A DNA stretch of 64,000 nt from Dickeya fangzhongdai (GTDB lineage Bacteria; Pseudomonadota; Gammaproteobacteria; Enterobacterales; Enterobacteriaceae): contig NZ_CP025003.1 of assembly GCF_002812485.1 (NCBI RefSeq), forward strand, positions 4,154,001 to 4,218,000, read 5' to 3'. Under the pieces are notes generated by a model. That model searched no databases and was not told the origin of the DNA. It was given only the letters and a program-made list of their open reading frames with translations. Of this stretch, positions 54,470 to 64,000 are shown piece by piece (positions within the stretch are counted from its first letter, which is position 1; each line of letters begins with the position of its first letter). Position numbers and translations under genes: made by a program.

Positions 54470-55621
54470 TTAGTCAGCCTGCTTACGCAGGAAAGCAGGA
54501 ATATCGAGATAGTCCGGCTCTTTATTGGTTTGCACGCTCTGGTCATTCACCACTTTGGCCGCAGGTTTTTCCTGCGTCAGCGGCGCCATGCCATGTTGCT
54601 GATAGCGGTGGTCCATAACCGGCTGGCTGCTTTGCTTGTTGGTAACCAGCGTAATTTCCGGACGTTTGTCCATGCCGATGCCGGTGGCGACCACGGTCAC
54701 CCGCAGTTCGTCGTTCATATCCGGATCCAGCGACGTACCAATCACTACCGTCGCATTATCGGATGCAAACGCGCGAATGGTATTACCAACAGTCTCAAAT
54801 TCATCCAGACGCAGATCGAAACCAGCGGTAATGTTAACCAACACGCCGCGCGCGCCGGAAAGGTCGATATCTTCCAGCAGCGGGCTGGAGATAGCCATTT
54901 CCGCCGCCTCTTCCGCACGGTCTTCACCGCGAGCCACGCCGGAACCCATCATGGCGTAACCCATTTCGGACATCACGGTGCGCACGTCGGCAAAGTCGAC
55001 GTTCATCAGACCCGGACGGGTAATCAACTCGGCAATCCCCTGCACCGCGCCTTTCAACACGTCGTTAGCCGCGCCGAACGCGTCCAGCAGGGAGATGCCG
55101 CGCCCCAGCACTTTCAACAGTTTATCGTTGGGGATGGTGATCAGCGAATCAACGTGCTTGGACAGCTCCGCGATCCCCTGCTCGGCAAACGCCATGCGTT
55201 TCTTGCCTTCAAAATTGAACGGCTTGGTCACCACGGCAACCGTCAGGATACCCAGATCCTTGGCGACTTCCGCCACCACCGGCGCTGCGCCGGTACCGGT
55301 ACCGCCGCCCATACCGGCTGCGATGAACACCATGTCCGCACCTTCCAGCGCAGAACGCAGTGCTTCGCGATCTTCCTCGGCGGAATTGCGGCCCACTTCC
55401 GGGTTGGCGCCAGCGCCCAGACCTTTGGTAATACCGCTACCGATCTGGATGGTCTGGCCGACCGCCGTTTTGCGCAGTGCCTGAGCGTCGGTGTTAACCG
55501 CAAAGAATTCAACACCTTCGATGCGTTCACGCACCATGTGTTCGACAGCGTTGCCGCCGCCACCACCGACGCCGATGACTTTAATCACCGCGTCGTTGGT
55601 TAACTCCATTGGTTCAAACAT
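54470..55621 (-). CDS. ftsZ: Cell division GTPase FtsZ
   Basis: 383 residues. It has the tubulin signature [10 protein letters not shown], N-terminal [10 protein letters not shown] and the C-terminal grappling peptide [12 protein letters not shown] for FtsA and ZipA. It polymerises into the Z ring. It follows ftsA by 74 bp as in E. coli. Confidence 0.99.
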   Translation of the reverse strand: MFEPMELTNDAVIKVIGVGGGGGNAVEHMVRERIEGVEFFAVNTDAQALRKTAVGQTIQIGSGITKGLGAGANPEVGRNSAEEDREALRSALEGADMVFIAAGMGGGTGTGAAPVVAEVAKDLGILTVAVVTKPFNFEGKKRMAFAEQGIAELSKHVDSLITIPNDKLLKVLGRGISLLDAFGAANDVLKGAVQGIAELITRPGLMNVDFADVRTVMSEMGYAMMGSGVARGEDRAEEAAEMAISSPLLEDIDLSGARGVLVNITAGFDLRLDEFETVGNTIRAFASDNATVVIGTSLDPDMNDELRVTVVATGIGMDKRPEITLVTNKQSSQPVMDHRYQQHGMAPLTQEKPAAKVVNDQSVQTNKEPDYLDIPAFLRKQAD

Positions 55622-55695
55622 AGTTTCTCTCCGTCTTGTGCCTGTGTTACTTCAAGATCAAAAAAGTCGTGCTAAATGATCTCTTTTGATAACCG

Positions 55696-56952
55696 TCAAA
55701 ATTCTTTTCTCAGCCAGCTGTTCAGGCGTTTAAACCAGTTGCTGACTGAGGCGCGTTTCTCAACCTCGTGTTCGCCACTCAGATGAGACTCTTTGCCGTA
55801 ATGCAGCAGCCCCACTGCTGTCGAGTAATAGGGCTCCTGCGCATAATCCGTTAATCCGGTGATATTCAGCGGCTGGCCGATGCGCACCTGCGTGTGGAAC
55901 ACGCGCTGCGCGCAGGCCGCCAGACCGTCAATCTGCGCCGCACCGCCGGTCAGCACGATGCCGGCCGCCAGATGATGCTTCACGCCCTGCTGGCGCAGCT
56001 GTTCCTGCAACTGCAACAGCTCGTCATTCACCAGATTCAATAACTCGGTATAGCGAGGCTCAATCACCTCCGCCAACGTCTGACGCTGCAGACTACGCGG
56101 CGGACGACCGCCGACGCTCGGCACTTCTACGGTTTCATCTTTGCTGACGATGGAACCGAGCGCGCAACCGTAACGTACCTTGATCGCTTCCGCATCCGTG
56201 GGCGGCGTGCCAAACGCATAGGCTATATCGCTGGTGACTACGTTACCAGCATAAGGAATCACTTTTGTGTGACGCAGCGCGCCGCCGGTATACACCGCCA
56301 TATCCATGGTGCCGCCGCCGATATCCACTACGCACACGCCCAGTTCGCGCTCGTCTTCAGTCAGCACCGCATAACTCGATGCCAGCCCGGCGAAAATCAG
56401 TTGATCCACCTTCAGACCGCAACGCTCCACCGCTTTAACAATGTTCTTCGCCATGTCGTTATGACAGGTGATCAGGTGCACCTTGGCCTGCATCCGCACG
56501 CCAGACAGCCCGACCGGATTTTTAATCCCTTCCTGATAATCGATGGCGTATTCCTGCGGGATCACATGCAGAATACGGTGCTCATCACGGACCCGGACAG
56601 ATTTGGCCGTATGCACCACGCTTTCGACATCGTCCTGCGTGACTTCTTCTTCGGAGATAGGCACCATGCCGATCTCGTTCTGGCAGCTGATGTGCTTACC
56701 GGACAACGCCAGATACACGGATGAAATCTGGCAATCAGCCATCAGTTCGGCCTGATCGATGGCGCGCTGAACGCACTTGACCACCGATTCCAGATCGTTA
56801 ACGCCGCCTTTATCCATGCCCCGTGACGGGCAGCTTCCCACACCGATGATATTGATCATGCCATCTGGCAGAACTTCACCTACCAGCGCAGCCACCTTTG
56901 CTGTACCGATTTCCAGCCCAACTACCAGTTTTCTGTCCGTCGACTTGATCAT
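55696..56952 (-). CDS. ftsA: Cell division protein FtsA
   Basis: 418 residues of the actin superfamily, with Val-Gly-Leu-Glu-Ile-Gly-Thr phosphate-1 loop, [10 protein letters not shown] phosphate-2 loop and a C-terminal amphipathic membrane-targeting helix ([10 protein letters not shown]). It anchors FtsZ to the membrane. Its start overlaps the ftsQ stop as ATGA. Confidence 0.98.
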   Translation of the reverse strand: MIKSTDRKLVVGLEIGTAKVAALVGEVLPDGMINIIGVGSCPSRGMDKGGVNDLESVVKCVQRAIDQAELMADCQISSVYLALSGKHISCQNEIGMVPISEEEVTQDDVESVVHTAKSVRVRDEHRILHVIPQEYAIDYQEGIKNPVGLSGVRMQAKVHLITCHNDMAKNIVKAVERCGLKVDQLIFAGLASSYAVLTEDERELGVCVVDIGGGTMDMAVYTGGALRHTKVIPYAGNVVTSDIAYAFGTPPTDAEAIKVRYGCALGSIVSKDETVEVPSVGGRPPRSLQRQTLAEVIEPRYTELLNLVNDELLQLQEQLRQQGVKHHLAAGIVLTGGAAQIDGLAACAQRVFHTQVRIGQPLNITGLTDYAQEPYYSTAVGLLHYGKESHLSGEHEVEKRASVSNWFKRLNSWLRKEF

Positions 56953-57803
56953 TGCTGTTTAGCCTGTGCCTGATTTTGTTGCTGATTACCGTTCTTTTGC
57001 TGATCAATGTCTTTTTGCTGATCAATAAATGCCGGGCTCCAACCTACCGCTGCGCCGGTTTCATAGCGCAAATCCACGTAGTTAACCCGCTTGTTTTCAT
57101 TCTGGGCCTGCCGCTGCAACAACGGATAGATCTCCAAAAAACGCGCCAGACGCCGACTTCTGTCATCACGTCCCAGATCGAGGCGGATATCATCGTCCAG
57201 CCCAACCTGCCATGAATGGCGCGCGGTCATCGCCACCATCTTCACCGTGAACTTGCCTGCCGCCAGTACCTGGTTCATCTCGCGATACCCCTCCAGCACG
57301 TCTTCTTCACCGCCCTCCGGACCGTACAACATCGGCATTTTTTTGTTGCCGATGCGCTCAGCCGGCACGCTGAAGGTGTTACCCTCGCTGTCAACCATGA
57401 GCTGGTCATTCCAGCGCGCAAACGGAACGTATTCAACCAGATGAATCTTTAATTCGTCCGGCCACTGCTTACGTACGCTGGCCTGTTTAATCCAGGGCAG
57501 GCGCTCGATCTGCTGCTGGATGACATTCACATCCTGCGTCATGAACGTCCCCGGCGAGCCCAGCGACAAAATCGCCTGGCGAATATCGTCATTGGTGGTG
57601 TAGTGTCGCTCGCCGGTCACCACCAGTCTGGACAGCGGCAGACGGCTGGCATCTTTCATCCAACCCAGCACCATCCAGCTTCCCCACAGGATGGTGCCGG
57701 CCACCATCAGCAGGAAAAAAATCCCCGCCAGCTGACTGCCATTGCTGCGTCGTGCGCCCTTTTCCTGCTCACGTCCGCGTGTATTCAACGCCGCCTGCGA
57801 CAT
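56949..57803 (-). CDS. ftsQ: Cell division protein FtsQ
   Basis: 284 residues: a cytoplasmic tail ([27 protein letters not shown]), one membrane helix, then a POTRA domain ([10 protein letters not shown]) and beta domain as in E. coli. It bridges early and late divisome proteins through FtsBL. The C-terminus is Gln-rich and contains an 18-bp-period duplication (56995-57026) giving Ile-Asp-Gln-Gln-Lys twice. Start set at 57803; its upstream neighbour is the ddlB remnant instead of a full ddlB. Confidence 0.96.
   Translation of the reverse strand: MSQAALNTRGREQEKGARRSNGSQLAGIFFLLMVAGTILWGSWMVLGWMKDASRLPLSRLVVTGERHYTTNDDIRQAILSLGSPGTFMTQDVNVIQQQIERLPWIKQASVRKQWPDELKIHLVEYVPFARWNDQLMVDSEGNTFSVPAERIGNKKMPMLYGPEGGEEDVLEGYREMNQVLAAGKFTVKMVAMTARHSWQVGLDDDIRLDLGRDDRSRRLARFLEIYPLLQRQAQNENKRVNYVDLRYETGAAVGWSPAFIDQQKDIDQQKNGNQQQNQAQAKQQ
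56995..57026. repeat. 18-bp-period duplication in the ftsQ 3' end
   Basis: TTTTGCTGATCAAT occurs at 56995-57008 and 57013-57026. On the coding strand it repeats Ile-Asp-Gln-Gln-Lys within the Gln-rich tail. Confidence 0.92.
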
Positions 57804-57804
57804 A

Positions 57805-57960
57805 CTAATCAGCCAACTCCACAACAGATACGCGGCGGTAACCGTTGTCTGTCTGGACTGAGCGCGAAACGTCGGCGCACCGAACCTCAGCCGGCCATCG
57901 GCCGGTTTCGTCGTGGTCAGCGTGGGTGCGTTTCATCACTACCATCACGTGCTCAGTCAT
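57805..57960 (-). pseudogene. ddlB: Probable ddlB remnant (D-alanine--D-alanine ligase, internally deleted)
   Basis: Exactly where E. coli has the 306-codon ddlB between murC and ftsQ, only a 51-codon frame remains. It starts Met-Thr-Glu-His-Val-x-Val-Val, close to the DdlB N-terminus, and ends Val-Val-Glu-Leu-Ala-Asp-stop. The last four residues and the junction with the ftsQ ATG match the DdlB end as I remember it. The ATP-grasp core, with its Gly-Gly, Lys, Glu and Asn metal-site motifs, is gone. D-Ala-D-Ala ligase must come from another gene such as ddlA. The middle could be unrelated filler. The frame is intact, so a short peptide could still be made. Confidence 0.7.
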
Positions 57961-57967
57961 CCTGTTC

Positions 57968-59428
57968 TCAGTCTTTGGTCTTCGCCTGCAGACGATTTTC
58001 CGCCAGCCGACGCGCCAGTTTGCCAATGTTGCCGGCGCCCTGAACCAGCACCAGATCATCGCCCTGCAGCGCCTGCGCCAGCAATTCAGGCAGCGTCTCC
58101 ACATCCGGCACCATGATCGGGTCGATTTTGCCGCGTCCGCGAATGGTGCGACACAGCGACCGGCTGTCCGCTCCCGGAATCGGCGCTTCGCCGGCCGGAT
58201 ACACATCCAGCATCAGCAGCACATCCACCTGGGACAGTACGTGCGCGAAGTCATCGTACAGATCCCGCGTGCGGGTATAGCGATGCGGCTGAAAAATCAT
58301 CACCAGGCGTTTATCCGGCCAGCCGGCGCGCGCCGCCTTGATGGTGGCGTCCACTTCCGTCGGGTGGTGCCCGTAATCATCCACCAGCATGGCGCTGCCG
58401 CTTTTGCCGTTGACCGGCTGTAGCGGGAATTCGCCCAGAAAATCAAACCGACGCCCCGTTCCCTGAAAGCGAGCCAGCGCTCGCAGAATCGCGTCGTCGT
58501 CAATACCTTCTTCCGTCGCCACCGCTACCGCCGCCGCGGCATTCAGCGCATTGTGGCGGCCCGGCGCGTTCAGCGTCACATTCAGCAGCGGTTTGCCCTG
58601 ACGCGCCAGCGTAAACAGCCCCTGCGCCCCGACCTGCCGGTAGTCAGCCACCCGCACATCCGCATCGTCGCTGAAACCATAAGTGGTGATGTGACGCCCC
58701 ACTTTCGGCAACAGTTCCCGAATCACCGCGTCATCCAGGCACATCACCGCATGGCCGTAAAACGGCAGGTTATGCAGGAAGTTGATGAACGTCTGCTTGA
58801 GGTTCTCAAAATCGCCCTGATACGTGTCCATATGGTCGGCTTCGATGTTGGTCACAATCGCCACCATCGGCTGCAAATGCAGGAACGACGCATCGCTCTC
58901 GTCCGCTTCCGCAATCAGGTAACGGCTCGACCCTAACCGGGCGTGCGTCCCCGCGGCTTTGACCAGCCCGCCGTTGACGAACGTCGGATCCAGCCCCGCT
59001 TCGGCGTAGATACTGGTCACCATCGCCGTGGTCGTGGTCTTGCCATGTGTCCCGGCGATGGCGATGCCATGACGAAAGCGCATCAATTCTGCCAGCATCT
59101 CTGCCCGGCGAATCACCGGAATACGGGCCTCATGTGCCGCGATAATCTCCGGGTTATCCGCCGTAATCGCGCTGGATACCACCACCACGCTCGCTTCGTT
59201 CACATTTTCCGGGCGATGGTGGAAATAGATCTGGGCGCCCAGATCGGTCAATTGCTGCGTCACGGCGTTGGGCGCCAGATCAGAACCGCTGATCTGATAG
59301 CCCTCGTTAGCCAGGACTTCGGCGATACCGCCCATGCCGGCACCACCGATGCCAACAAAATGGATGTGCCGGACGCGGTGCATCTCGGGCACGATTGAAC
59401 GCAGTTTCGCCAGTTCTTGAGTATTCAC
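57968..59428 (-). CDS. murC: UDP-N-acetylmuramate--L-alanine ligase
   Basis: 486 residues of a Mur ligase: N-terminal [11 protein letters not shown] dinucleotide-like loop, ATP loop Gly-Thr-His-Gly-Lys-Thr-Thr-Thr, and Asp-Asp-Tyr-Gly-His-His-Pro-Thr-Glu in the C-terminal domain. It adds L-Ala to UDP-MurNAc in the cytoplasm. It ends 7 bp before the ddlB remnant. Confidence 0.98.
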   Translation of the reverse strand: MNTQELAKLRSIVPEMHRVRHIHFVGIGGAGMGGIAEVLANEGYQISGSDLAPNAVTQQLTDLGAQIYFHHRPENVNEASVVVVSSAITADNPEIIAAHEARIPVIRRAEMLAELMRFRHGIAIAGTHGKTTTTAMVTSIYAEAGLDPTFVNGGLVKAAGTHARLGSSRYLIAEADESDASFLHLQPMVAIVTNIEADHMDTYQGDFENLKQTFINFLHNLPFYGHAVMCLDDAVIRELLPKVGRHITTYGFSDDADVRVADYRQVGAQGLFTLARQGKPLLNVTLNAPGRHNALNAAAAVAVATEEGIDDDAILRALARFQGTGRRFDFLGEFPLQPVNGKSGSAMLVDDYGHHPTEVDATIKAARAGWPDKRLVMIFQPHRYTRTRDLYDDFAHVLSQVDVLLMLDVYPAGEAPIPGADSRSLCRTIRGRGKIDPIMVPDVETLPELLAQALQGDDLVLVQGAGNIGKLARRLAENRLQAKTKD

Positions 59429-59478
59429 TATCTTCTATCGCAACCTACATCAACGCCGGCTATTGCCGGCCATTATCA

Positions 59479-60570
59479 TTAATTCCGGACAGCGTGAGCC
59501 GCCCGCTGCATCGCCGCCGCCGCGACTTCGGCCGCCACCCGTTCCGTCGCATCGGGAATCGCCACGGTTCGGGCTTTTTGCGCCATATCGCGTAACGTGG
59601 CGCGATCCCAGGCCGACAACACCTCGCTTATCGCGTCCACGCTGAGGTCGGCCTGTTCGATAATCTTTGCGGCGCCCGCCTGTTCCAACGGCAACGCATT
59701 CCAGTACTGCTGCCGATCCTTATGCTGGAACGGCACAAACAACGCCGGCAACCCGGCCGCGGCAATCTCGCTGACGGTTAGCGCGCCGGAGCGGCACACC
59801 ACCACATCGGCCCAGGCATACGCCGCCGCCATGTCGTCGATAAACTCGGTAATCCGGTGCTGCGGCTGACCGGCTTGCGCATAAGCAGCCTCTACTTCCG
59901 CCTGAGCGCCTTTGCCGGTTTGGTGCCAGATGGTAACGGCGTCATGCAACCGCGCCGCTACGCCGGGCAGGGTTTGATTCAGCACTCGCGCGCCCTGGCT
60001 TCCGCCAACCACCAACACCCGCACCGGGCCGCTGCGCTCAGCCAGTCGTTCCGTCGGCGACGGCAGCGCCAGCACATCGGTACGCACCGGATTTCCCACC
60101 ACATCCGCGTGAGGAAACGCCCCCGGGAATGCCTGTAATACTTTTTTGGCGATGCGCGACAGCCAGCGGTTGGTCAACCCGGCGATACCGTTTTGCTCGT
60201 GCAAAACCACCGGGATGCCGCACAGCCAGGCAGCCAGACCGCCGGGGCCGGACACATAACCGCCCATCCCCAGCACAACGTCCGGCTGATAGCGGCGCAT
60301 AATCGCCTGCGCCTGCCGCACCGCCCGAAAGATACGCACCGGCGCCAGCACCAATGCCGCCAATCCTTTGCCGCGCAGACCGGAAATACGGATAAAGTCG
60401 ATGTCGATGCCGTGTTTCGGCACCAGATCCGCTTCCATCCGGTCGGCCGTGCCCAGCCAGCGCACCTGCCAGCCCTGCGCCATCAGATGATGCGCCACCG
60501 CCAGACCGGGGAACACATGCCCGCCGGTACCGCCGGCCATCACCATCAAACGCTTGCCTTCGCCACTCAT
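59479..60570 (-). CDS. murG: UDP-GlcNAc:lipid I N-acetylglucosaminyltransferase MurG
   Basis: 363 residues of a GT-B transferase. [11 protein letters not shown] and Gly-Met-Gly-Gly-Tyr-Val-Ser-Gly-Pro are the lipid I/membrane loops. Gly-Gly-Ser-Gln-Gly-Ala and [10 protein letters not shown] bind UDP-GlcNAc. It converts lipid I to lipid II. Its ATG overlaps the ftsW stop by 4 nt. Confidence 0.98.
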   Translation of the reverse strand: MSGEGKRLMVMAGGTGGHVFPGLAVAHHLMAQGWQVRWLGTADRMEADLVPKHGIDIDFIRISGLRGKGLAALVLAPVRIFRAVRQAQAIMRRYQPDVVLGMGGYVSGPGGLAAWLCGIPVVLHEQNGIAGLTNRWLSRIAKKVLQAFPGAFPHADVVGNPVRTDVLALPSPTERLAERSGPVRVLVVGGSQGARVLNQTLPGVAARLHDAVTIWHQTGKGAQAEVEAAYAQAGQPQHRITEFIDDMAAAYAWADVVVCRSGALTVSEIAAAGLPALFVPFQHKDRQQYWNALPLEQAGAAKIIEQADLSVDAISEVLSAWDRATLRDMAQKARTVAIPDATERVAAEVAAAAMQRAAHAVRN

Positions 60571-61769
60571 CGGGCACCTCTCGTAAACGCCTGCGCTTTG
60601 GTCAGGCGCGTTTCATAATCAATTCGCAGCAACAACACGATAGCCGTCGACATAATCAACAGACTGGAACCGCCGTAGCTGATCAGCGGCAATGTCAGCC
60701 CTTTTGTCGGCAACATGCCCGCGGCCGCGCCGACATTCACCAGAGTCTGAAAACTGAACCAGATACCGATGGAGCAGGCCAGAAAGCCCGAAAAACGCTG
60801 ATCGATTTCCAGCGCCCGTCTTCCTATCGACATCGCCCGAAAAGCGACGAAGAATATCATTAACAACGCCAAAACCACACCGATATAGCCCAGTTCCTCC
60901 CCCAGAATGGAGAAAATGAAGTCGGTATGCGCTTCCGGCAGATATTCCAGTTTCTGGATGGAATTGCCGAGCCCTTGCCCCCACAGTTCGCCGCGGCCAA
61001 ACGCCATCAACGACTGGGTCAACTGATAGCCGCTGCCGAACGGGTCGTCCCACGGATTCCAGAACGACGTCACGCGGCGCACGCGGTACGGCTCTGCGAT
61101 AATCAGCAACCCGACGGCGAAGATGCCACAACCGATGATCGCCAGGAACTGCCACAGTTTTGCTCCGGCCAGAAACAACATCGCCAGCGTGGTGATGAAC
61201 AGCACCACCACCGTACCGAGGTCCGGCTGAGCCAGCAGTAGCACCGCCAGCACCACCATCACGCCCATCGGCTTGCAAAAGCCCCAGAAGTTATTTCGTA
61301 CCTCTTCGACTTTGCGCACCATGTAGCTGGAGAGGTAGCAAAACAACGACAACTTCGATAACTCTGCCGGCTGAATACGCAGCGGACCGAGAGAAATCCA
61401 GCGTGACGCCCCGTTAACCGAGCTGCCCACTACCAGCACGATCAACAGCATCACTATCGACGCCAGCAGCAATACCACGCTGTAACGCTGCCAGACCTCC
61501 ATCGGTACCCGCATGGTGACCAGCGACAAACCAAACGCCAGCCCCAGATACAGCGCATCGCGCTTGGCGAATAAAAAGGGATCGCTGGCCAGCCGCTGCC
61601 CGACCGGCATCGACGCCGAGGTCACCATCACAAAGCCGATCACCGCCAGCCCCAGGGTCAACCACAGCAGCGTCCGGTCATACAGCACGGTGCTGAGGTT
61701 GTCGCTTTCACGCGTCCCCATCACCCAGCTTTTCAGACGTTCGACTATGCCGGCCCCGATAAAACGCAT
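60567..61769 (-). CDS. ftsW: Peptidoglycan glycosyltransferase FtsW
   Basis: A 400-residue SEDS protein with about 10 membrane helices: [26 protein letters not shown] with the catalytic-type Asp, and Pro-Thr-Lys-Gly-Leu-Thr-Leu-Pro. It polymerises septal glycan with FtsI. Start set at ATG 61769, overlapping the murD stop (TAATG). The upstream in-frame residues would lie inside murD and are foreign to the family. Confidence 0.96.
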   Translation of the reverse strand: MRFIGAGIVERLKSWVMGTRESDNLSTVLYDRTLLWLTLGLAVIGFVMVTSASMPVGQRLASDPFLFAKRDALYLGLAFGLSLVTMRVPMEVWQRYSVVLLLASIVMLLIVLVVGSSVNGASRWISLGPLRIQPAELSKLSLFCYLSSYMVRKVEEVRNNFWGFCKPMGVMVVLAVLLLAQPDLGTVVVLFITTLAMLFLAGAKLWQFLAIIGCGIFAVGLLIIAEPYRVRRVTSFWNPWDDPFGSGYQLTQSLMAFGRGELWGQGLGNSIQKLEYLPEAHTDFIFSILGEELGYIGVVLALLMIFFVAFRAMSIGRRALEIDQRFSGFLACSIGIWFSFQTLVNVGAAAGMLPTKGLTLPLISYGGSSLLIMSTAIVLLLRIDYETRLTKAQAFTRGAR

Positions 61770-63082
61770 TATCCCAGCTCCTCCGCCAGGCGAGCGAACT
61801 CGTCGCCGCGCTGTTCGAAACTGCGGAACTGATCGAGACTGGCGCAAGCCGGCGACAGCAACACCATGTCACCCGGCTGGGTGCGGCCGGCGATAAGACG
61901 CATCGCCTGCTCCATGGTTTCGGTCTGCTCGGCGATTTCCGGACGCAGCGCCGCCAGTTGCCCGCCATCACGGCCAAAGCAGTACAGACGAATGCTGTCG
62001 CCTTGCAGGTAACGCAGCAACGGAGAGAAATCCGCTGATTTCCCGTCGCCGCCCAGCAGCAGATGCAGCGTGCCATCGACATGCAGCCCGCTCAGCGCCG
62101 CCTCGGTGCTGCCGACATTGGTAGCCTTGGAATCATTGACCCAGCGCACGTCATGACGCGCCAGCACTAGTTGGAAACGGTGCGGCAGGCCGGTAAAGGT
62201 AGTCAGCGCGATCAGGGCCGACGAGCGGGGAATGCCCACAGCGTCCGCCAGCGCCAGCGCAGCCAGCGCATTGGTGTAGTTGTGCTGACCGACCAGTTTG
62301 ATTTCGCGGGTATTCAGCACCCGCTCGCCTTTCACCCGCAGCCAGGTTTCACCCTGCTGCCGGTTCAGGTGGTAATCGCCCACATCCACGCCGAAACTCA
62401 GGCAACGCGCGTCGGCGCCGCGCACCGGCATGGTCAGGGCGTCGTCCGCGTTCACAATGCAGACTTTGGCGTTTTCATAAATGCGCAATTTGGCGGCGCG
62501 GTACTGCTGCAGCCCCAACGGGTAGCGGTTGGTGTGATCCTCGGTAACGTTGAGGATCGTGGCGGCGGCGGCGTGCAGGCTGTAAGTGGTTTCCAACTGG
62601 AAGCTCGACAGCTCCAGCACATACAGCTGGCTTTCCTGCTTGAGCAGCTCCAGCGCCGGTACGCCGATGTTGCCGCCTACGCCAACGGCCCAACCGGCCG
62701 CACGCGCCATTTCACCCACCAGCGTGGTAACGGTGCTTTTACCGTTGGACCCGGTGATAGCGACGATCGGCGCCTGCGCTTCGCGACAGAACAGTTCGAT
62801 ATCGCCGATAATTTCAATGCCGGCTTCCGCCGCCTCGCACAGGATCGGCGTCGCCAGCGCAATACCCGGACTGGCGACGATTAAATCGGCGGACAGCAGC
62901 CACTCATCATTAAGGCTACCCAGATGACGCTCAACGGACTCAGGCAGTTTATCCAGGCCCGGCGGACTAATACGGGTATCCACCACGCGCGGCACCACCC
63001 CGCGTGCAAGGAAAAAATCAACACAGGAGAGCCCTGTCAGCCCTAACCCGATAATGACAACCTTTCTACCCTGATAGTCCAT
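61769..63082 (-). CDS. murD: UDP-N-acetylmuramoyl-L-alanine--D-glutamate ligase
   Basis: 437 residues: Gly-Leu-Gly-Leu-Thr-Gly-Leu-Ser UDP loop, Gly-Ser-Asn-Gly-Lys-Ser-Thr ATP loop, Asn-Asp-Ser-Lys-Ala-Thr-Asn and [12 protein letters not shown] in the C-terminal domain. It adds D-Glu in the third cytoplasmic Mur step. It begins 3 nt after the mraY stop. Confidence 0.98.
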   Translation of the reverse strand: MDYQGRKVVIIGLGLTGLSCVDFFLARGVVPRVVDTRISPPGLDKLPESVERHLGSLNDEWLLSADLIVASPGIALATPILCEAAEAGIEIIGDIELFCREAQAPIVAITGSNGKSTVTTLVGEMARAAGWAVGVGGNIGVPALELLKQESQLYVLELSSFQLETTYSLHAAAATILNVTEDHTNRYPLGLQQYRAAKLRIYENAKVCIVNADDALTMPVRGADARCLSFGVDVGDYHLNRQQGETWLRVKGERVLNTREIKLVGQHNYTNALAALALADAVGIPRSSALIALTTFTGLPHRFQLVLARHDVRWVNDSKATNVGSTEAALSGLHVDGTLHLLLGGDGKSADFSPLLRYLQGDSIRLYCFGRDGGQLAALRPEIAEQTETMEQAMRLIAGRTQPGDMVLLSPACASLDQFRSFEQRGDEFARLAEELG

Positions 63083-63085
63083 TTT

Positions 63086-64000
63086 TTACCGTACCTTGAG
63101 CGTTACCAGACCGATGAGCATCAGCATCAGCGAAATAATCCAGAACCGCACGATCACCCGCGGCTCCGGCCACCCCTTAAGTTCGTAGTGATGGTGGATC
63201 GGCGCCATACGGAAAATCCGCTGGCCGCGCAGCTTGAAGGAACCCACCTGCAAAATCACGGACAGGGTTTCCACCACAAACACCCCGCCCATGATCACCA
63301 ACAGGAACTCCTGACGCAGCAGCACCGCGATGGTGCCCAGCGCGCCACCCAGCGCCAGCGATCCGACATCACCCATAAACACCTGCGCCGGATAGGTGTT
63401 AAACCACAGAAAACCGAGACCGGCGCCGACAATCGCGGTACACACCACCACCAGCTCGCTGGCATGCCGGATATACGGAATGTGCAGGTAGCTGGCGAAA
63501 TTCATGTTGCCGGTCGCCCAGGCCACCAGCGCGAAACCGACCGCCACAAACACCGTCGGCATGATGGCCAACCCGTCCAGACCATCGGTGAGGTTGACGG
63601 CGTTGCTGGTGCCGACAATCACGAAATAGGCCAGCACGATGTACATCAGGCCCAGTTGCGGCATCACGTCCTTAAAGAACGGCACCACCAGCTGCGTCGC
63701 TGGCGTATCCTTGCCAATCGCGTACATGGAAAACGCGACTGCCAGCGCCAGTACCGACTGCCAGAAGTACTTCCAGCGGGCAATCAGCCCGCGGGTGTCC
63801 TTACGCACCACCTTGCGGTAGTCATCCACAAACCCGACGATGCCGTAACCCACCAGCACCAGCAGCACGCACCAGACATACGGGTTAGCCAGGTTGACCC
63901 ACAACAGCACCGAAATAATGATCGACGCCAGAATCATCACCCCGCCCATAGTCGGCGTGCCGCGTTTGCTGAAATGGGACTCCGGCCCTTCGTTACGCAC
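63086..64000 (-). CDS. mraY: Phospho-MurNAc-pentapeptide translocase MraY, 5' end outside the window
   Basis: The C-terminal 304 residues of a ~360-residue protein; the frame is open at the window end, so the start lies beyond it. Conserved loops [33 protein letters not shown] and Pro-Ile-His-His-His-Tyr-Glu carry the Mg2+ and catalytic residues. It makes lipid I at the inner membrane. Confidence 0.98.
   Translation of the reverse strand: MRNEGPESHFSKRGTPTMGGVMILASIIISVLLWVNLANPYVWCVLLVLVGYGIVGFVDDYRKVVRKDTRGLIARWKYFWQSVLALAVAFSMYAIGKDTPATQLVVPFFKDVMPQLGLMYIVLAYFVIVGTSNAVNLTDGLDGLAIMPTVFVAVGFALVAWATGNMNFASYLHIPYIRHASELVVVCTAIVGAGLGFLWFNTYPAQVFMGDVGSLALGGALGTIAVLLRQEFLLVIMGGVFVVETLSVILQVGSFKLRGQRIFRMAPIHHHYELKGWPEPRVIVRFWIISLMLMLIGLVTLKVR

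Overview
The window looks like about 64 kb of chromosome from a pectinolytic enterobacterium, most likely Dickeya (Pectobacteriaceae). Reasons: E. coli-like gene order in the housekeeping blocks (mraY-murD-ftsW-murG-murC-ftsQAZ-lpxC-secM-secA-mutT; yacG-zapD-coaE-guaC; hofC-hofB-ppdD-nadC-ampD-ampE-aroP-pdhR-aceE-aceF-lpdA; acnB-yacL), proteins very close to their E. coli counterparts, and accessory genes typical of a plant-associated soft-rot bacterium. The genus is an inference. No rRNA, tRNA, CRISPR array, prophage or complete insertion sequence was seen.

Left third (1-19000), mostly accessory. A cut-off metal-binding lipocalin-fold-independent ABC transporter binding protein (cluster 9 type) is followed by a tightly coupled cluster: HpaB/PvcC-like flavin monooxygenase, Nudix hydrolase, M24 metallohydrolase, SbnA-like PLP enzyme, a second PyrD, a second PyrE and, after a hairpin-containing gap, a LOG-type phosphoribohydrolase. 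I read this as an undescribed pathway to an orotate- or pyrimidine-like small molecule. After a VOC protein comes a sugar-acid island. On the minus strand lie a DeoR regulator, a DUF1537 kinase and PdxA2, the known D-threonate route to DHAP. Divergent to them lie Fe-alcohol dehydrogenase, DHDPS/NAL-type aldolase, SSS symporter, sialidase-fold protein, YhcH and SDR. Carbon stereochemistry suggests catabolism of 3-deoxy-D-lyxo-heptulosarate (DHA), a sugar of pectic rhamnogalacturonan II.

Middle (18200-29700): TerC-family membrane protein, yacL and acnB, then a block inserted between acnB and lpdA: an IroE/Fes-like esterase, a catecholate-type TonB receptor with a divergent AraC regulator, an MmgE/PrpD protein and a secreted alpha/beta hydrolase.

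Right half (29800-64000): lpdA, aceF (three lipoyl domains), aceE and pdhR with a perfect PdhR operator; aroP with a TyrR-like box; ampDE; tsx; nadC; ppdD-hofBC type IV pilus genes; guaC; coaE-zapD-yacG; mutT-secA-secM; a DciA-like DUF721 gene; lpxC; and the division/cell-wall (dcw) cluster into a truncated mraY. ddlB, normally between murC and ftsQ, is reduced to an apparent 51-codon remnant keeping only its ends.

Two themes run through the window. Short in-frame tandem duplications (15- or 18-bp units) occur in at least five coding genes, plus two intergenic arrays. A palindromic 200-bp element at 9367-9566 has a 63-bp internally deleted relative at 46126-46188. All functional calls come from reading the sequence and from remembered family knowledge; no database search was run.
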